In this document: piece by piece, positions 1-7,553 of the stretch
Position numbering within the stretch: position 1 is the stretch's first letter
How the letters are laid out: each line of letters opens with the position of its first letter
Assembly (NCBI GenBank): GCA_023664445.1
Contig: JAMPFN010000018.1
Location: forward strand, 1-36,403
Reading direction: 5' to 3'
Origin: Clostridium sp.
Lineage (GTDB): Bacteria; Bacillota; Clostridia; Oscillospirales; Ruminococcaceae
Length of the DNA: 36,403 nt
Translations under genes and position numbers: made by a program
Notes under the pieces: generated by a model
The model's input: the letters and a program-made list of their open reading frames with translations, nothing else
Databases searched by the model: none
What the model was told of the DNA's origin: nothing

Positions 1-17
1 TCTGCCTTTGGAATCCG

Positions 18-48
18 CAAGCCTTTGAAAAGGCTTGACCTAAACTTT
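18..48 (-). repeat. 31-bp repeat, inverted copy of 3965-3995
   Basis: These 31 bases are the exact reverse complement of 3965-3995. Each copy holds a small hairpin (AAGCCTTT/AAAGGCTT type). The two copies face each other around the kinase-like gene, the surface protein and its sensor. No transposase is present, so I read them as dispersed repeat ends rather than a proven transposon. Confidence 0.75.
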
Positions 49-72
49 AGATTTGACTTTTTCGACTTTCAA

Positions 73-235
73 AATTTTGAGGCGCTTTATCTCCCGATCT
101 TTGTTAAAGCGCAAGTTTTTTAATTTCCTTTCAATTTTCTGTCCGACCCTTGTGGGACGGACAGAAAATTAAACTGGGATGCTTAAGGGAACTTGTTCCC
201 TTAAGCAGGGGGTGGGGGACAGAGTCCCCCACAAG
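73..235. repeat. Hairpin-rich dispersed repeat, copy 1
   Basis: This intergenic block has the same layout as 20562-20779. It opens with AATTTTGAGgCGCTTTAT and closes with a near-identical 30-base block at 206-235. Between these lie a 13-bp stem (133-145/158-170), a perfect 12-bp stem with a TT loop (181-192/195-206) and a perfect 9-bp stem (212-220/224-232). No gene is supported between 1 and 362; the short ORFs here arise from the palindromes. The role is unknown; it could be a non-autonomous mobile repeat. Confidence 0.7.
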
Positions 236-273
236 ATTCTCAAAGATTGATTTTTGTGGCAGCTTTTTAACGG

Positions 274-302
274 TTGACGAAAGCATAAAATGTGAGTATA
301 AT
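274..302 (+). promoter_or_regulatory. SigA-type promoter of the kinase-like gene
   Basis: TTGACG at 274-279, a 17-base spacer and a perfect TATAAT at 297-302. Transcription would start near 309, about 54 bases before the ATG at 363. Confidence 0.7.
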
Positions 303-362
303 TATAGTAAGAAACTGTGATGTGATACTGATAAACGCCTTTGAGGTGGTGGGATATATTAT

Positions 363-1586
363 ATGAAAATTTATAAATTGCTGTTTGCTGCGATAATCGC
401 TTTGACGGCATTGGTATTTGCCGCGGCAAATCTGACTTTGTCCGACGCGGACAAGATAGTGAATGACAGACCTTACATATCGGAAATAGATATGCTGGCG
501 AAGCAGATCGAAAAAAACGGTATTCAAAGCGTCGATATGTCGGAATGCGAATATGTTTTTGGCGTTGAGGTTTTTAGTGAGAATTTTTATGTAAGCGATT
601 ATGATTACGCAATACGTCAGGTATGCGGAAAGCTTTATCGGTTTGATTATAAAGTTATTTCGGAGTATAGAAACGACAGAAAAAATGTCAATTTGCTTTT
701 GACGATCATGGCAGCCGCAATGATAGCGATCTGGCTTTTTATACTGCATAAAATAATGCTTCCTTTTAAAGCGGTTAAAGACATTTCAGGCAAGGCGGCA
801 GACGGAGCGGCGAATATATCGTTTAAGTCAAAAAAGTCAAGCGATCTTGGATTTTTTAAAGGCTTCGCGGAGGATATGGAGCGTATTTGTGAAAATACCG
901 AAAAGCAAAAGCGGCGTGAGAACGATATGAAAAAGGCAAAGAAGAAAATGCTGATGACTTTGTATAAGGATATAAAAGAGCCGCTGTCCGAGATAAGAAA
1001 CAGTACGGAATATTTGTGTAATAACGGTAAAAAGCAAGGTGAGGCTGTATGGAGAATAAATTCGGACGCCGATAGGATCGAGAGCTGTGTTTTGCAGATA
1101 ATACAGGATTCACGGGAAGAATTTTTAAGCATTGATATTGAAGATAGCGAGTTTTTGCTTTCCGATCTTATAAAGCGCGTAAAAGAATATTTTTCGGAGA
1201 GAGCAGATGATTTCGGGAGCGGATTTATCGTTCAGGAGTATGCCGACAGTCGGCTTAACGGCGATATTGAATGTGCGGATGAAGTATTACGAAATATTAT
1301 TGACAATGCAGTTAAATACGGCGACAGAGGAACTATATCATTTGAACTTTCGGACGGCGGCGATAATCTGATTATACAAATATCAAACGAGGGCTGTACG
1401 CTTCCTGATAATGAACTTCTGCATATTTTTGATAAGGAATGGCGCGGCTCGAATGTCGGCAGTACTTCAGGAAGCGGTATGGGTCTTTATATTTGCCGCA
1501 GGCTCATGAATAAAATGAGAGGTAAGGTATTCGCCGTGGTCAGCGGAAGCAGATTTACGGTAAGCGTAATTTTTATGAAAGTATGA
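363..1586 (+). CDS. Membrane sensor histidine-kinase-like protein lacking the phosphoacceptor His
   Basis: A 407-residue protein. Membrane segments near residues 4-24 and 110-129 flank an extracytoplasmic loop of about 85 residues, followed by a linker, a dimerisation helix and a HATPase domain. The ATP-binding part has an N box (LRNIIDNAVKYG, about 309-320), an F-box-like LLHIFDKEW and a G2 box (SGSGMGLYI, 369-377). In the DHp helix, where the family has SHDIKTPL, this protein reads YKDIKEPL (201-208), so the catalytic His is Lys202. Normal autophosphorylation should therefore be impossible. It may be a pseudokinase, a phosphatase or a partner of another kinase. No response regulator is adjacent within the window. 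A GAGGTGG stretch upstream supports the start. Confidence 0.85.
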   Translation: MKIYKLLFAAIIALTALVFAAANLTLSDADKIVNDRPYISEIDMLAKQIEKNGIQSVDMSECEYVFGVEVFSENFYVSDYDYAIRQVCGKLYRFDYKVISEYRNDRKNVNLLLTIMAAAMIAIWLFILHKIMLPFKAVKDISGKAADGAANISFKSKKSSDLGFFKGFAEDMERICENTEKQKRRENDMKKAKKKMLMTLYKDIKEPLSEIRNSTEYLCNNGKKQGEAVWRINSDADRIESCVLQIIQDSREEFLSIDIEDSEFLLSDLIKRVKEYFSERADDFGSGFIVQEYADSRLNGDIECADEVLRNIIDNAVKYGDRGTISFELSDGGDNLIIQISNEGCTLPDNELLHIFDKEWRGSNVGSTSGSGMGLYICRRLMNKMRGKVFAVVSGSRFTVSVIFMKV

Positions 1587-1592
1587 GAACCT

Positions 1593-1614
1593 GTTTTCAA
1601 GTAGGGCGACTATA
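1593..1614 (+). repeat. 22-bp dispersed repeat, copy 1
   Basis: GTTTTCAAG(t)AGGGCGACTATA recurs with one difference at 17179-17200, upstream of spoIIIAA. Both copies are intergenic. The function is unknown. Confidence 0.55.
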
Positions 1615-1656
1615 AGCGCCGACTTTCTTTGTTTGCAATCCGCATTAAGAAAAATC

Positions 1657-1682
1657 GGGTGCATTGCGACTGCAATGCACCC
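1657..1682 (-). terminator. Rho-independent terminator of the surface-protein operon
   Basis: A perfect 11-bp stem GGGTGCATTGC/GCAATGCACCC with a 4-base loop. On the minus strand it is followed by GATTTTTCTT. It lies 21 bases past the stop of the LPxTG gene and may also stop plus-strand transcripts from the kinase-like gene. Confidence 0.85.
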
Positions 1683-1703
1683 TTAATTTAACATAAAATA
1701 TCA

Positions 1704-3044
1704 CTAACTATTGCTTTCTTTTTTTCTTAATATACCTGATTTTACGATCGCTGCCGTGCCTACTCCGATCATTCCCATTGCTGCTGCGATCAGCGACCGA
1801 TACCATTTTGGATAACCCGTTTGCGGTAACTTAGTTTCCGTACTGACAGTTGTTGTAGGGGGAACGGTTGAAGTTTCTGTGGTAACGCTGTCTCCTGTAT
1901 CGGTTGTCGGCGCTGTTGTTTGTTCTGTACCGGTTTCGGTCGTTACTGTGGTTTCAGTTGTTGTAATATCAGTCGTGCTTGCAGGTGTAGTAGTCGAAGC
2001 AGAGTTTGGATCGTTGACCGTTACTTCAAAATATACCGGACCGGGAAGGTAAAATGCCGTAAATTTATCTGCACAGCTTACCTTTATTTTGTAAGTGCCT
2101 GCTTTTGAATTATCAAAGTCAGACGTATCAACAATAAAATCAGGATTGTCGGGCGGATATGCATTTCTATAGACAGTATGATGACCGCCATGTTGGTCGT
2201 AAAACTCAAGATCTACCTTTAAGCCGGTAAGATCCAATTCATCTCCGATTTCATAAACTGTCCTATCGGGCGGACTCTTTAACGAATGCACATATGCCGA
2301 TTCATATACTGTAAATGGGGTCGTATATACGACAGTCGAGATTTTTGGTATTTGCGTTGTCACAACCGTGGTTTCAGTTGTTGTAATATCAGTCGTGCTT
2401 GCAGGTGTAGTAGTCGCAACAGAGCTTGGATAGTTAACTGTTACTTCAAAATACGCCAAAGGAGGATACCAATGAATAGCTTCATATTTACAGCTTATTT
2501 CTATAGTATAAGTTCCTGTCTTTGAATTATCAAATTCTGATGTATCAATAGTGAAGACGTCAGGATAATCCGGCGGATATGCGTTAATATAATCAGTATT
2601 ATAGTATCTGTTACTTTCGTCATTATACCTAAGATCTACCGTTAATCCTGTTAAATCTAATTTATCACCAATATTATAATCAGTCTTATTCGGCAGATTG
2701 CGTATATCAAGATGATATGCCCGTTGATATAACGATGTAATAATTGGTGATATAGACGTAACGATTGGTATAGACGTTGTCACAACCGTGGTTTCAGTTG
2801 TAGTTGTATTATCAGCAGTAACAGGAGCGGTAGTCGATTTAGGAACGTCATCGACCGCTGTATCAGTTATGATCGGAACGGCAGTCGGTTCAGGAACATT
2901 ATCAACCGCTGTATCAGTTATAATCGGAGCGGCAGTCGGTTCAGGAACATCATCAACTGCAAAAACAGAAAAATGCATTGTTACAAGAGCATTGGCAGCC
3001 ATAGCCATTCCTACAAATGCAGAAAAAACTTTTTTCTTTAACAT
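1704..3044 (-). CDS. LPxTG cell-wall-anchored surface protein with two Ig-like repeats
   Basis: A 446-residue exported protein. It has an N-terminal signal peptide (MLKKKVFSAFVGMAMAANAL...), Thr/Pro-rich degenerate repeats of the VPEPTAAPIITDTAVD type (about 30-95), an Ig-like domain, a Thr-rich linker, a second Ig-like domain and a Thr-rich stalk. It ends in a sortase signal: LPQTG at 406-410, a hydrophobic segment and the basic tail RKKESNS. The repeats share YNIGDKLDLTGLTVDL and DTSEFDNSKTGTYTIEISC, typical of the bacterial Ig-like group 3 family. A 49-base exact DNA repeat (1948-1996 and 2368-2416) encodes the linkers. It follows the PocR-sensor gene by 18 bases with its own Shine-Dalgarno (AGGGAG), so the two are probably one operon. 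The ligand or adhesion target is not visible. Confidence 0.88.
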   Translation of the reverse strand: MLKKKVFSAFVGMAMAANALVTMHFSVFAVDDVPEPTAAPIITDTAVDNVPEPTAVPIITDTAVDDVPKSTTAPVTADNTTTTETTVVTTSIPIVTSISPIITSLYQRAYHLDIRNLPNKTDYNIGDKLDLTGLTVDLRYNDESNRYYNTDYINAYPPDYPDVFTIDTSEFDNSKTGTYTIEISCKYEAIHWYPPLAYFEVTVNYPSSVATTTPASTTDITTTETTVVTTQIPKISTVVYTTPFTVYESAYVHSLKSPPDRTVYEIGDELDLTGLKVDLEFYDQHGGHHTVYRNAYPPDNPDFIVDTSDFDNSKAGTYKIKVSCADKFTAFYLPGPVYFEVTVNDPNSASTTTPASTTDITTTETTVTTETGTEQTTAPTTDTGDSVTTETSTVPPTTTVSTETKLPQTGYPKWYRSLIAAAMGMIGVGTAAIVKSGILRKKESNS

Positions 3045-3062
3045 TTTTCAATTCTCCCTAAA

Positions 3063-3857
3063 TTATTTTGTTTTATTATTATTTGTATTCATACTGTCTA
3101 TGATTTTTCCCAAATTGGAAAGTCTTGCGGTAATTTCTTCGCTGACATTTTCCATTCTGTCGGCAAGCTTTTTTACCTCGTCCGCAACAATAGAAAAGCC
3201 CTTTCCCGCAGATCCGGCGTGCGCAGCCTCGATAGAAGCGTTAATGGCGAGAATTTTCTGATTTATACTTATGTTATTTATCTCCTTGTTGCTTTTCAAA
3301 GCAAGTGAGATTTCTTTTGAAGCGTCGTCAACGCCGTTGATGACCGCGTTTATCATATTTGAATTGGTCGATTCGTAATAGCTTGTACGCACAAACATAT
3401 TGATGACGTTTTCGAGCATATTTGCCGCCGCTTCGATCTCTTCACGAGTTTTTACATTTACCTTGTTAAGGGCTCTTATGTATCTGTCGGGATCAATGCC
3501 GAGTTCGATAGCTGTCTGACGGAATTTTTCCTCATCGGGATTTTCAGGAAGCACTTGTCCTCCGATAACGCTTCCGAGTACAGTTCCGTCGTTTAATGTG
3601 ATAGGTATGCTGAAATCGATAAGTCCGGCATGACATTGATAAACGCCCTTGCCTTCACGGTCGCACTTTTCACACCGCTGGCAGCCTTCGCCGCTTTTTC
3701 TCGTCAGATCCATACAGAACTCGGTAAAATTATAGCGATTACTGATATACTCGCCGTCAGCGTCAACTGCGACAGCTGCGAGAGACGTGCTTACCGCCCA
3801 GTTTTTCATAATATTTTCAAATTCTTTCATGTCGCAGAAATCTTCAATTTTTATCAT
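3063..3857 (-). CDS. PocR-domain sensor with a short chemoreceptor-like signalling domain
   Basis: A soluble sensor of about 264 residues with no membrane segment. The N-terminal 150 residues fit a PocR ligand-binding domain, including the Cys cluster GEGCQRCEKCDREG and a later CHAG. The C-terminal part contains the chemoreceptor hairpin tip (NQKILAINASIEAAHAG, then GKGFSIVADEVKKLADR) but lacks most of the long methylation helices. I chose the ATG at 3857 over the one at 3869 because GGAG lies six bases before it. PocR domains bind small metabolites in known relatives; the ligand here is unknown. The gene precedes the LPxTG gene by 18 bases, which suggests shared expression, though a chemoreceptor-like protein is an unusual partner for a wall protein. 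Confidence 0.82.
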   Translation of the reverse strand: MIKIEDFCDMKEFENIMKNWAVSTSLAAVAVDADGEYISNRYNFTEFCMDLTRKSGEGCQRCEKCDREGKGVYQCHAGLIDFSIPITLNDGTVLGSVIGGQVLPENPDEEKFRQTAIELGIDPDRYIRALNKVNVKTREEIEAAANMLENVINMFVRTSYYESTNSNMINAVINGVDDASKEISLALKSNKEINNISINQKILAINASIEAAHAGSAGKGFSIVADEVKKLADRMENVSEEITARLSNLGKIIDSMNTNNNKTK

Positions 3858-3895
3858 ATTAAACTCCATTCCGCTGCCAAAACATCAGCATAAAA

Positions 3896-4203
3896 TATAA
3901 TAATCATTTATGATTATTACAGAGTGTCGAAAAGGTCTTTTTTCAAATATCAGAGCAAAATTTAAAAGTTTAGGTCAAGCCTTTTCAAAGGCTTGTGGGG
4001 TGCATGGGGCAAAGCCCCTGCTCGACGTCCGCAGACGTCGAAATTCCTTGCCGTAGGGCGCTCCGCAAGGGGTGAGCCGTTAAGAAAACAATCCTGTGGA
4101 TTGTTTTTAGGCGAGGGGACACCCTGCAAGAGAGGGCGTCCCCTGAAATACTTGAAATCAGGTTTTTCCACAGACTATAATAATTATTCATAATTATTAT
4201 ATC
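3896..4203. repeat. MITE-like block: AT-rich palindromic ends around GC-rich hairpins
   Basis: The ends are perfect AT palindromes: TAATAATCAT/ATGATTATTA (3898-3919) and TATAATAATTAT/ATAATTATTATA (4176-4201). They are also roughly inverted copies of each other. Inside lie GC-rich hairpins: AAGCCTTT/AAAGGCTT, CGACGTC/GACGTCG, a 10-bp AAAACAATCC/GGATTGTTTT and an imperfect AGGGGAC...GTCCCCT. The 31-bp repeat also found at 18-48 starts at 3965. No coding gene is supported; short ORFs on both strands are by-products of the palindromes. A non-autonomous transposable element is the likeliest reading, but a target-site duplication was not clear. Confidence 0.55.
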
Positions 4204-4383
4204 ACAGCAAAAATTATAATTCAATGCTTTTGCAATCAATTATTTTTGAAAGAAATATTTTTTGGTAGAATGCATTAACAAGTATTAAAAAAATGGGCAA
4301 TTTGCACAAAATTTCCGGTTTTCACCTTTTTTATGCGTATAATGCATACAAATTCAGCAAACGGCAAAATTTGTAAATAAGTT
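4204..4383. other. AT-rich spacer without a recognised gene
   Basis: I see no start/RBS combination, RNA fold or clear promoter pair in this stretch. With the MITE-like block to its left it makes a gene-free region of about 590 bases between the PocR sensor and the dockerin-CAP gene. Confidence 0.5.
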
Positions 4384-4448
4384 AGAAGTTGTTCTCATAG
4401 GAAAATCTGACGAAAAGACGTATGCTTATGCCTATGAGAACAACTTCT
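4384..4448 (-). terminator. 18-bp perfect inverted repeat just after the dockerin-CAP gene
   Basis: AGAAGTTGTTCTCATAGG (4384-4401) pairs perfectly with 4431-4448 around a 29-base loop. It begins two bases past the stop codon at 4451, so it probably ends or protects that transcript. The U-run is poor on the minus strand, so a small mobile repeat is an alternative. Confidence 0.55.
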
Positions 4449-4450
4449 TA

Positions 4451-5107
4451 TTATTTTATAAGGAAAATTGACCAGTAATATTTGGATTCGTCATTTTTTC
4501 CGCAATATCCGATTCCGATCTTGGTGAATTCCTCGCTCCTGAACGTTGCAAGTCTGTCAGGATCCTTTATGAGTTCTTCATAAAGCTTGTCTGCTGATTT
4601 AGCGCCTTTAACAGCGTATTTTTCATCCAATTTATAATCTATCCCGTACTGACTGAATATTGTTCTGTAGCTGGTATTATCCGGACGTATTTCCTTTGAC
4701 CAAAACTGCGTAAGCTCATAGGCGCGCCTTACCGAAGCGTCGGTAAGATCATAGTCCAATATGAGAGCGCTGACGCCGTTTTCATTACGGTCGTCATTTA
4801 CAAGTTTGGCAAATTGATTTATTTTGCTTTCCGCTACCATGTATATGGAAACCATAATAGCGTCGTACAAATTTACTTTGCCGTCCTTGTTGTAGTCCGC
4901 GCTGATAAGAGCGTCGCCCGTCAATTCAGGTTTTTTTGCAATATGCTTGCTTATATTTATAGCGTCGTATAAGTCTATCATACCGTCGAAATTTGTATCG
5001 CCGTTTCTGAAGTCGGCAGCCGAAACGGGCGCAGCGGCGAGCATACCTGCGGTTATTATCGATGTTATGACAGCAAGTGATTTTTTAAAAAAATTTTTCA
5101 TTTGCAT
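4451..5107 (-). CDS. Secreted dockerin plus CAP/SCP-like protein
   Basis: A 218-residue exported protein. The signal peptide ends near APVSAA. A type I dockerin follows directly, with two calcium-loop repeats (GDTNFDGMIDLYDAINISKHI-type and ADYNKDGKVNLYDAIMVSIYM-type). A CAP/SCP-like domain comes next (LVNDDRNENGVSALILDY, then ASVRRAYEL, ending in a GIGYCG...YYWSIFLI strand). Dockerins bind cohesins in cellulosome-like or amylosome-like complexes. Here the dockerin is N-terminal to the CAP domain, and the usual His of the CAP HxRPDG segment reads KEIRPDN, so the known CAP site is altered. Start 5107 is preceded by AAAGGAAAAT. An upstream ATG at 5146 has no such site. Confidence 0.82.
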   Translation of the reverse strand: MQMKNFFKKSLAVITSIITAGMLAAAPVSAADFRNGDTNFDGMIDLYDAINISKHIAKKPELTGDALISADYNKDGKVNLYDAIMVSIYMVAESKINQFAKLVNDDRNENGVSALILDYDLTDASVRRAYELTQFWSKEIRPDNTSYRTIFSQYGIDYKLDEKYAVKGAKSADKLYEELIKDPDRLATFRSEEFTKIGIGYCGKNDESKYYWSIFLIK

Positions 5108-5168
5108 TATTTTCCTTTCTTTTAAAAAAATTATCGTGAACGACAAATTTATTTTACGAAAATATTTA

Positions 5169-5840
5169 TTACAGCTTTGTACCGCAGCTGTTGCAGAATA
5201 ACGCCTCGGCGTCGTCTTGCTTTTCGCCGCATGACGGACAGATTCTCTCGCTGCTTGGAGAAGCGGTTTCCGTCGGCGTTTCTGACGGACTTTCCATGAG
5301 CGGAGCGGCTTCTGTGCCGGAATCCGATACGTCTGTTTGCTCCTTAGTATATGTATCTGTGTTTTCGGGAAGCGTTTGGATATCGACCGTATCGTCTACT
5401 TTTATACCGCAGCTGTCGCAAAACAAAGCGTCTTCTTCAAGCCGGTGTCCGCAGTTTTGGCATATAATAACAGCGGGTTCCTTTTCCTCCTCTCTTACTC
5501 TTGTACCGCATTTTGAGCAGAACATAGCGTCGGATTTGAAACGGTTTCCACAGTTGGGACAGCAGTTTCTCCTGCGGATCTTTTCAATTTCCTCGTTTGT
5601 TTCATTGATTTTTTCCATTGAAGCCTTTATTGAATTTATAGCGCCTGAAAATTCTTCGTCGGGCGAATCGCCGTATTTATCAAAATAAAGCTTGCCCATC
5701 ATCTTGAAATTGGTGTCGATCTTGATTTTCTCCGCTTTTATAATGTTGTTCAGCGAACTTGTTTCAGAAGCGGCTCTTGCGCTTTTCATAAATTCCCTGC
5801 CTTTGGCAGCGATTGAGTTTCCGATTTTTTTAATAGACAT
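5169..5840 (-). CDS. Protein with three zinc ribbons and an N-terminal helical domain
   Basis: A 223-residue protein. The N-terminal 90 residues look helical (IKKIGNSIAAKGREF..., then INETNEEIEKIRR). Two zinc ribbons follow (CPNCGNRFKSDAMFCSKCG; CQNCGHRLEEDALFCDSCG), then an acidic Thr/Ser-rich linker and a third ribbon at the C-terminus (CPSCGEKQDDAEALFCNSCG). No membrane segment is seen. I chose 5840 because GGAGATCACA precedes that ATG; the frame is open further upstream without a ribosome site. Proteins of this layout are common and mostly uncharacterised, so I assign no function. Confidence 0.8.
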   Translation of the reverse strand: MSIKKIGNSIAAKGREFMKSARAASETSSLNNIIKAEKIKIDTNFKMMGKLYFDKYGDSPDEEFSGAINSIKASMEKINETNEEIEKIRRRNCCPNCGNRFKSDAMFCSKCGTRVREEEKEPAVIICQNCGHRLEEDALFCDSCGIKVDDTVDIQTLPENTDTYTKEQTDVSDSGTEAAPLMESPSETPTETASPSSERICPSCGEKQDDAEALFCNSCGTKL

Positions 5841-5969
5841 TGTGATCTCCGTTCTGCCCCCGATATGTGTCAGCAAGACTTCCTGCGGCGGCGGCAAGAG
5901 AGCCTTGACTATTTGAATTTACCCCTTTAGCGTATTGTCTGCCGCATTTTTTGGCACGGCGTTACTTAT

Positions 5970-5998
5970 ATTATATCACTAATTTTAATTTTCTGCAA
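5970..5998 (-). promoter_or_regulatory. SigA-type promoter, minus strand, for the zinc-ribbon gene
   Basis: On the minus strand TTGCAG, 17 bases, then TATAAT. It leaves a leader of about 120 bases. It stands back to back with the plus-strand promoter at 6002-6030 in a gene-free stretch of 318 bases (5841-6158). Confidence 0.6.
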
Positions 5999-6001
5999 CT
6001 A

Positions 6002-6030
6002 TTGAAATAAAATTTAAAATTTGTTATTAT
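6002..6030 (+). promoter_or_regulatory. SigA-type promoter for the sugar-kinase-like gene
   Basis: TTGAAA, a 17-base spacer, then TATTAT. It gives a leader of about 120 bases, in which I see only a weak GTCaCC/GGcGAC hairpin. Confidence 0.55.
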
Positions 6031-6158
6031 AGATAAGGCAAGTAAAGCTTGTCGAAATCTATTCGTCATATTTTTCGGTTGTCACCTTTGGCGACGAGAA
6101 AAACGGCGTTTTAGATAATATTGTTTGGCAGACGATAAAAAAGAATGGTGAGAGTTTT

Positions 6159-7160
6159 ATGAAAGATATTGCTGAAATTGTTTCCGAGTTTGGAATACCC
6201 GTATCGGATATGCGTTATGAGCGTATTGCAGCAGGACATATAAACGATACGTATAAAGTTTATTCGGGAGGAATGAAATATATTCTTCAAAGAGTCAATA
6301 CGGCCGTTTTCAAAGCTCCCGATCAGGTAATGCATAATATAGATATAACTCTGAACGCGCTGAGAAGCGAATATGAAAAAAGGGGATCGACAGGAAAAAC
6401 GCTTATTGAATATATTAGTGTGAAGGATAAAAATTATCTTGTAAACAACGGCTTTTGGCGGTGCTGCCGATATATAGAAAATGAATTTGCTTTGCCGGAC
6501 AGAAATTCCGTAAGGGAAGCGGGAAGGGTATTGGGCGAATTTCACAGCTGTACTGAAAATGTTGGTATTTCCGAGCTTTACATAACTATTCCGGGCTTTC
6601 ATGACATTGAAAACAGAATAACGGATACGTTCGAGCAAAATGGCGTAAATATACGGCAAAGAGCATTTTTTACTGATATTTTAGAAATCTATCATGAAAA
6701 GAAGCGTTGCTTTTCATCTGAAAGACTTGTACACAATGACACAAAATGGAGGAATATGCTTATCAGTCCGAAAACGAAGCAGCCCGAAACGCTTATCGAT
6801 TTTGATACGGTAATGCCGGGATACGCAGCGTATGATTTCGGAGATTCGGTAAGGTCTTGCTGCATTTCGGACGGCTGTGAGCTTGATTTTGAAATGTTAA
6901 GGCTTTTTGCAACGGGGTATTTCAGCGAATATTCGGAAATAAGCGCCGAGGAATCGGCGGCGGCAATGCTTTTTATAACAGCTGAAATTGCCGCAAGGTA
7001 TATTTACGACGTTAAAAGCGGTGAAAATTATTTTTTGGGAATGACGAAAAATCAAAAGCTTTTAAAGTATGAGCGTAATTTCAAATCGGCACACTTTATG
7101 CTCGAAAATCTGGATAGGATCGAGGAAATAATAAATAATGCGAAAGAAAGATCAGTCTGA
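6159..7160 (+). CDS. APH-fold phosphotransferase, probably N-acetylhexosamine 1-kinase-like
   Basis: A 333-residue protein of the aminoglycoside phosphotransferase/choline kinase fold. The N-lobe has GHINDTYKV and YILQRVN (about 26-50). The C-lobe has the catalytic loop LVHNDTKWRNML (about 190-201) and the metal-binding IDFDTVMPG, followed by YDFGDSVR. GHINDTY, the QRVN stretch and DTVMPG..YDFGD are features I associate with N-acetylhexosamine 1-kinases (NahK), which phosphorylate GlcNAc/GalNAc at C1 in host-glycan use. Substrate is inferred from motifs only. It stands alone and converges on the sigK C-terminal half with a 24-base gap and no obvious terminator. GGTGAGAG precedes the ATG. Confidence 0.8.
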   Translation: MKDIAEIVSEFGIPVSDMRYERIAAGHINDTYKVYSGGMKYILQRVNTAVFKAPDQVMHNIDITLNALRSEYEKRGSTGKTLIEYISVKDKNYLVNNGFWRCCRYIENEFALPDRNSVREAGRVLGEFHSCTENVGISELYITIPGFHDIENRITDTFEQNGVNIRQRAFFTDILEIYHEKKRCFSSERLVHNDTKWRNMLISPKTKQPETLIDFDTVMPGYAAYDFGDSVRSCCISDGCELDFEMLRLFATGYFSEYSEISAEESAAAMLFITAEIAARYIYDVKSGENYFLGMTKNQKLLKYERNFKSAHFMLENLDRIEEIINNAKERSV

Positions 7161-7184
7161 AAAAAGATGAGATAAGACGGATTC

Positions 7185-7538
7185 TTAATACGGCGTAGTA
7201 TCATACATATTCTTGAGCTTGGACAAGGATTTTTTTTCAATGCGTGATATATAAGAACGTGAAATATTAAGCTTTTGCGCAACCTCGCGCTGCGTCAGCG
7301 GCTGACAGCCGTAAAGACCGTATCTAAGCTTGATGATCTCAAACTCCCGATCGTCCAGGCATGCGGCGAGAAATTTGTAAAGCTGAGAGGAGTATATGGA
7401 CAGATCGACCTTTTCAATGATATTTTCTCCGTCGCCGATTAGATCGGTAAGGGTGAGCTGATTGCCGTCTTTATCAGTTTCAATAGGTTCGTCTATGTAC
7501 AGATCGGATGCGGATTTTTTTCTTGAACGAAAATGCAT
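7185..7538 (-). CDS. sigK: sigK C-terminal half (spoIIIC-like), detached by the intervening element
   Basis: This encodes the second half of the late mother-cell sigma factor SigK. The ORF begins MHFRSRKKSASD and carries the end of region 3 and region 4: DDREFEIIKLRYGL, then the helix-turn-helix TQREVAQKLNISRSYISRIEKKSL. In frame upstream of the ATG, at 7550-7539, the host bases read NEIL, so the natural sequence is ...NEILMHFR, as in intact SigK. In the integrated state this half lacks region 2 and cannot work. It could be transcribed from the recombinase promoter at 9316-9344. Joining it to 15466-15135 gives a complete 231-residue SigK. It converges on the sugar-kinase gene. Confidence 0.93.
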   Translation of the reverse strand: MHFRSRKKSASDLYIDEPIETDKDGNQLTLTDLIGDGENIIEKVDLSIYSSQLYKFLAACLDDREFEIIKLRYGLYGCQPLTQREVAQKLNISRSYISRIEKKSLSKLKNMYDTTPY

Positions 7539-7545
7539 TAGTATT

Positions 7546-7553
7546 TCATTTGC
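7546..7553 (-). other. Element/host junction on the sigK C-terminal side (att core)
   Basis: On the minus strand this reads GCAAATGA. The AAA at 7551-7549 is shared with 15137-15135 and is my proposed crossover core. The same AAA is the last sense codon of the recombinase, and the next bases TGA, contributed by the host side, are its stop codon. The exact dinucleotide used cannot be fixed by eye, but any crossover within AAA gives the same product. Confidence 0.8.

Noticed and set aside
3962..4239. Short overlapping ORFs on both strands in the GC-rich hairpin block
   Set aside because: They run through palindromes on both strands, lack ribosome sites and share no protein pattern; they are by-products of the repeats.
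5841..6158. A riboswitch in the divergent gap or the leader of the sugar kinase
   Set aside because: Only a weak hairpin is visible and none of the conserved cores I know; the promoters explain most of the gap.
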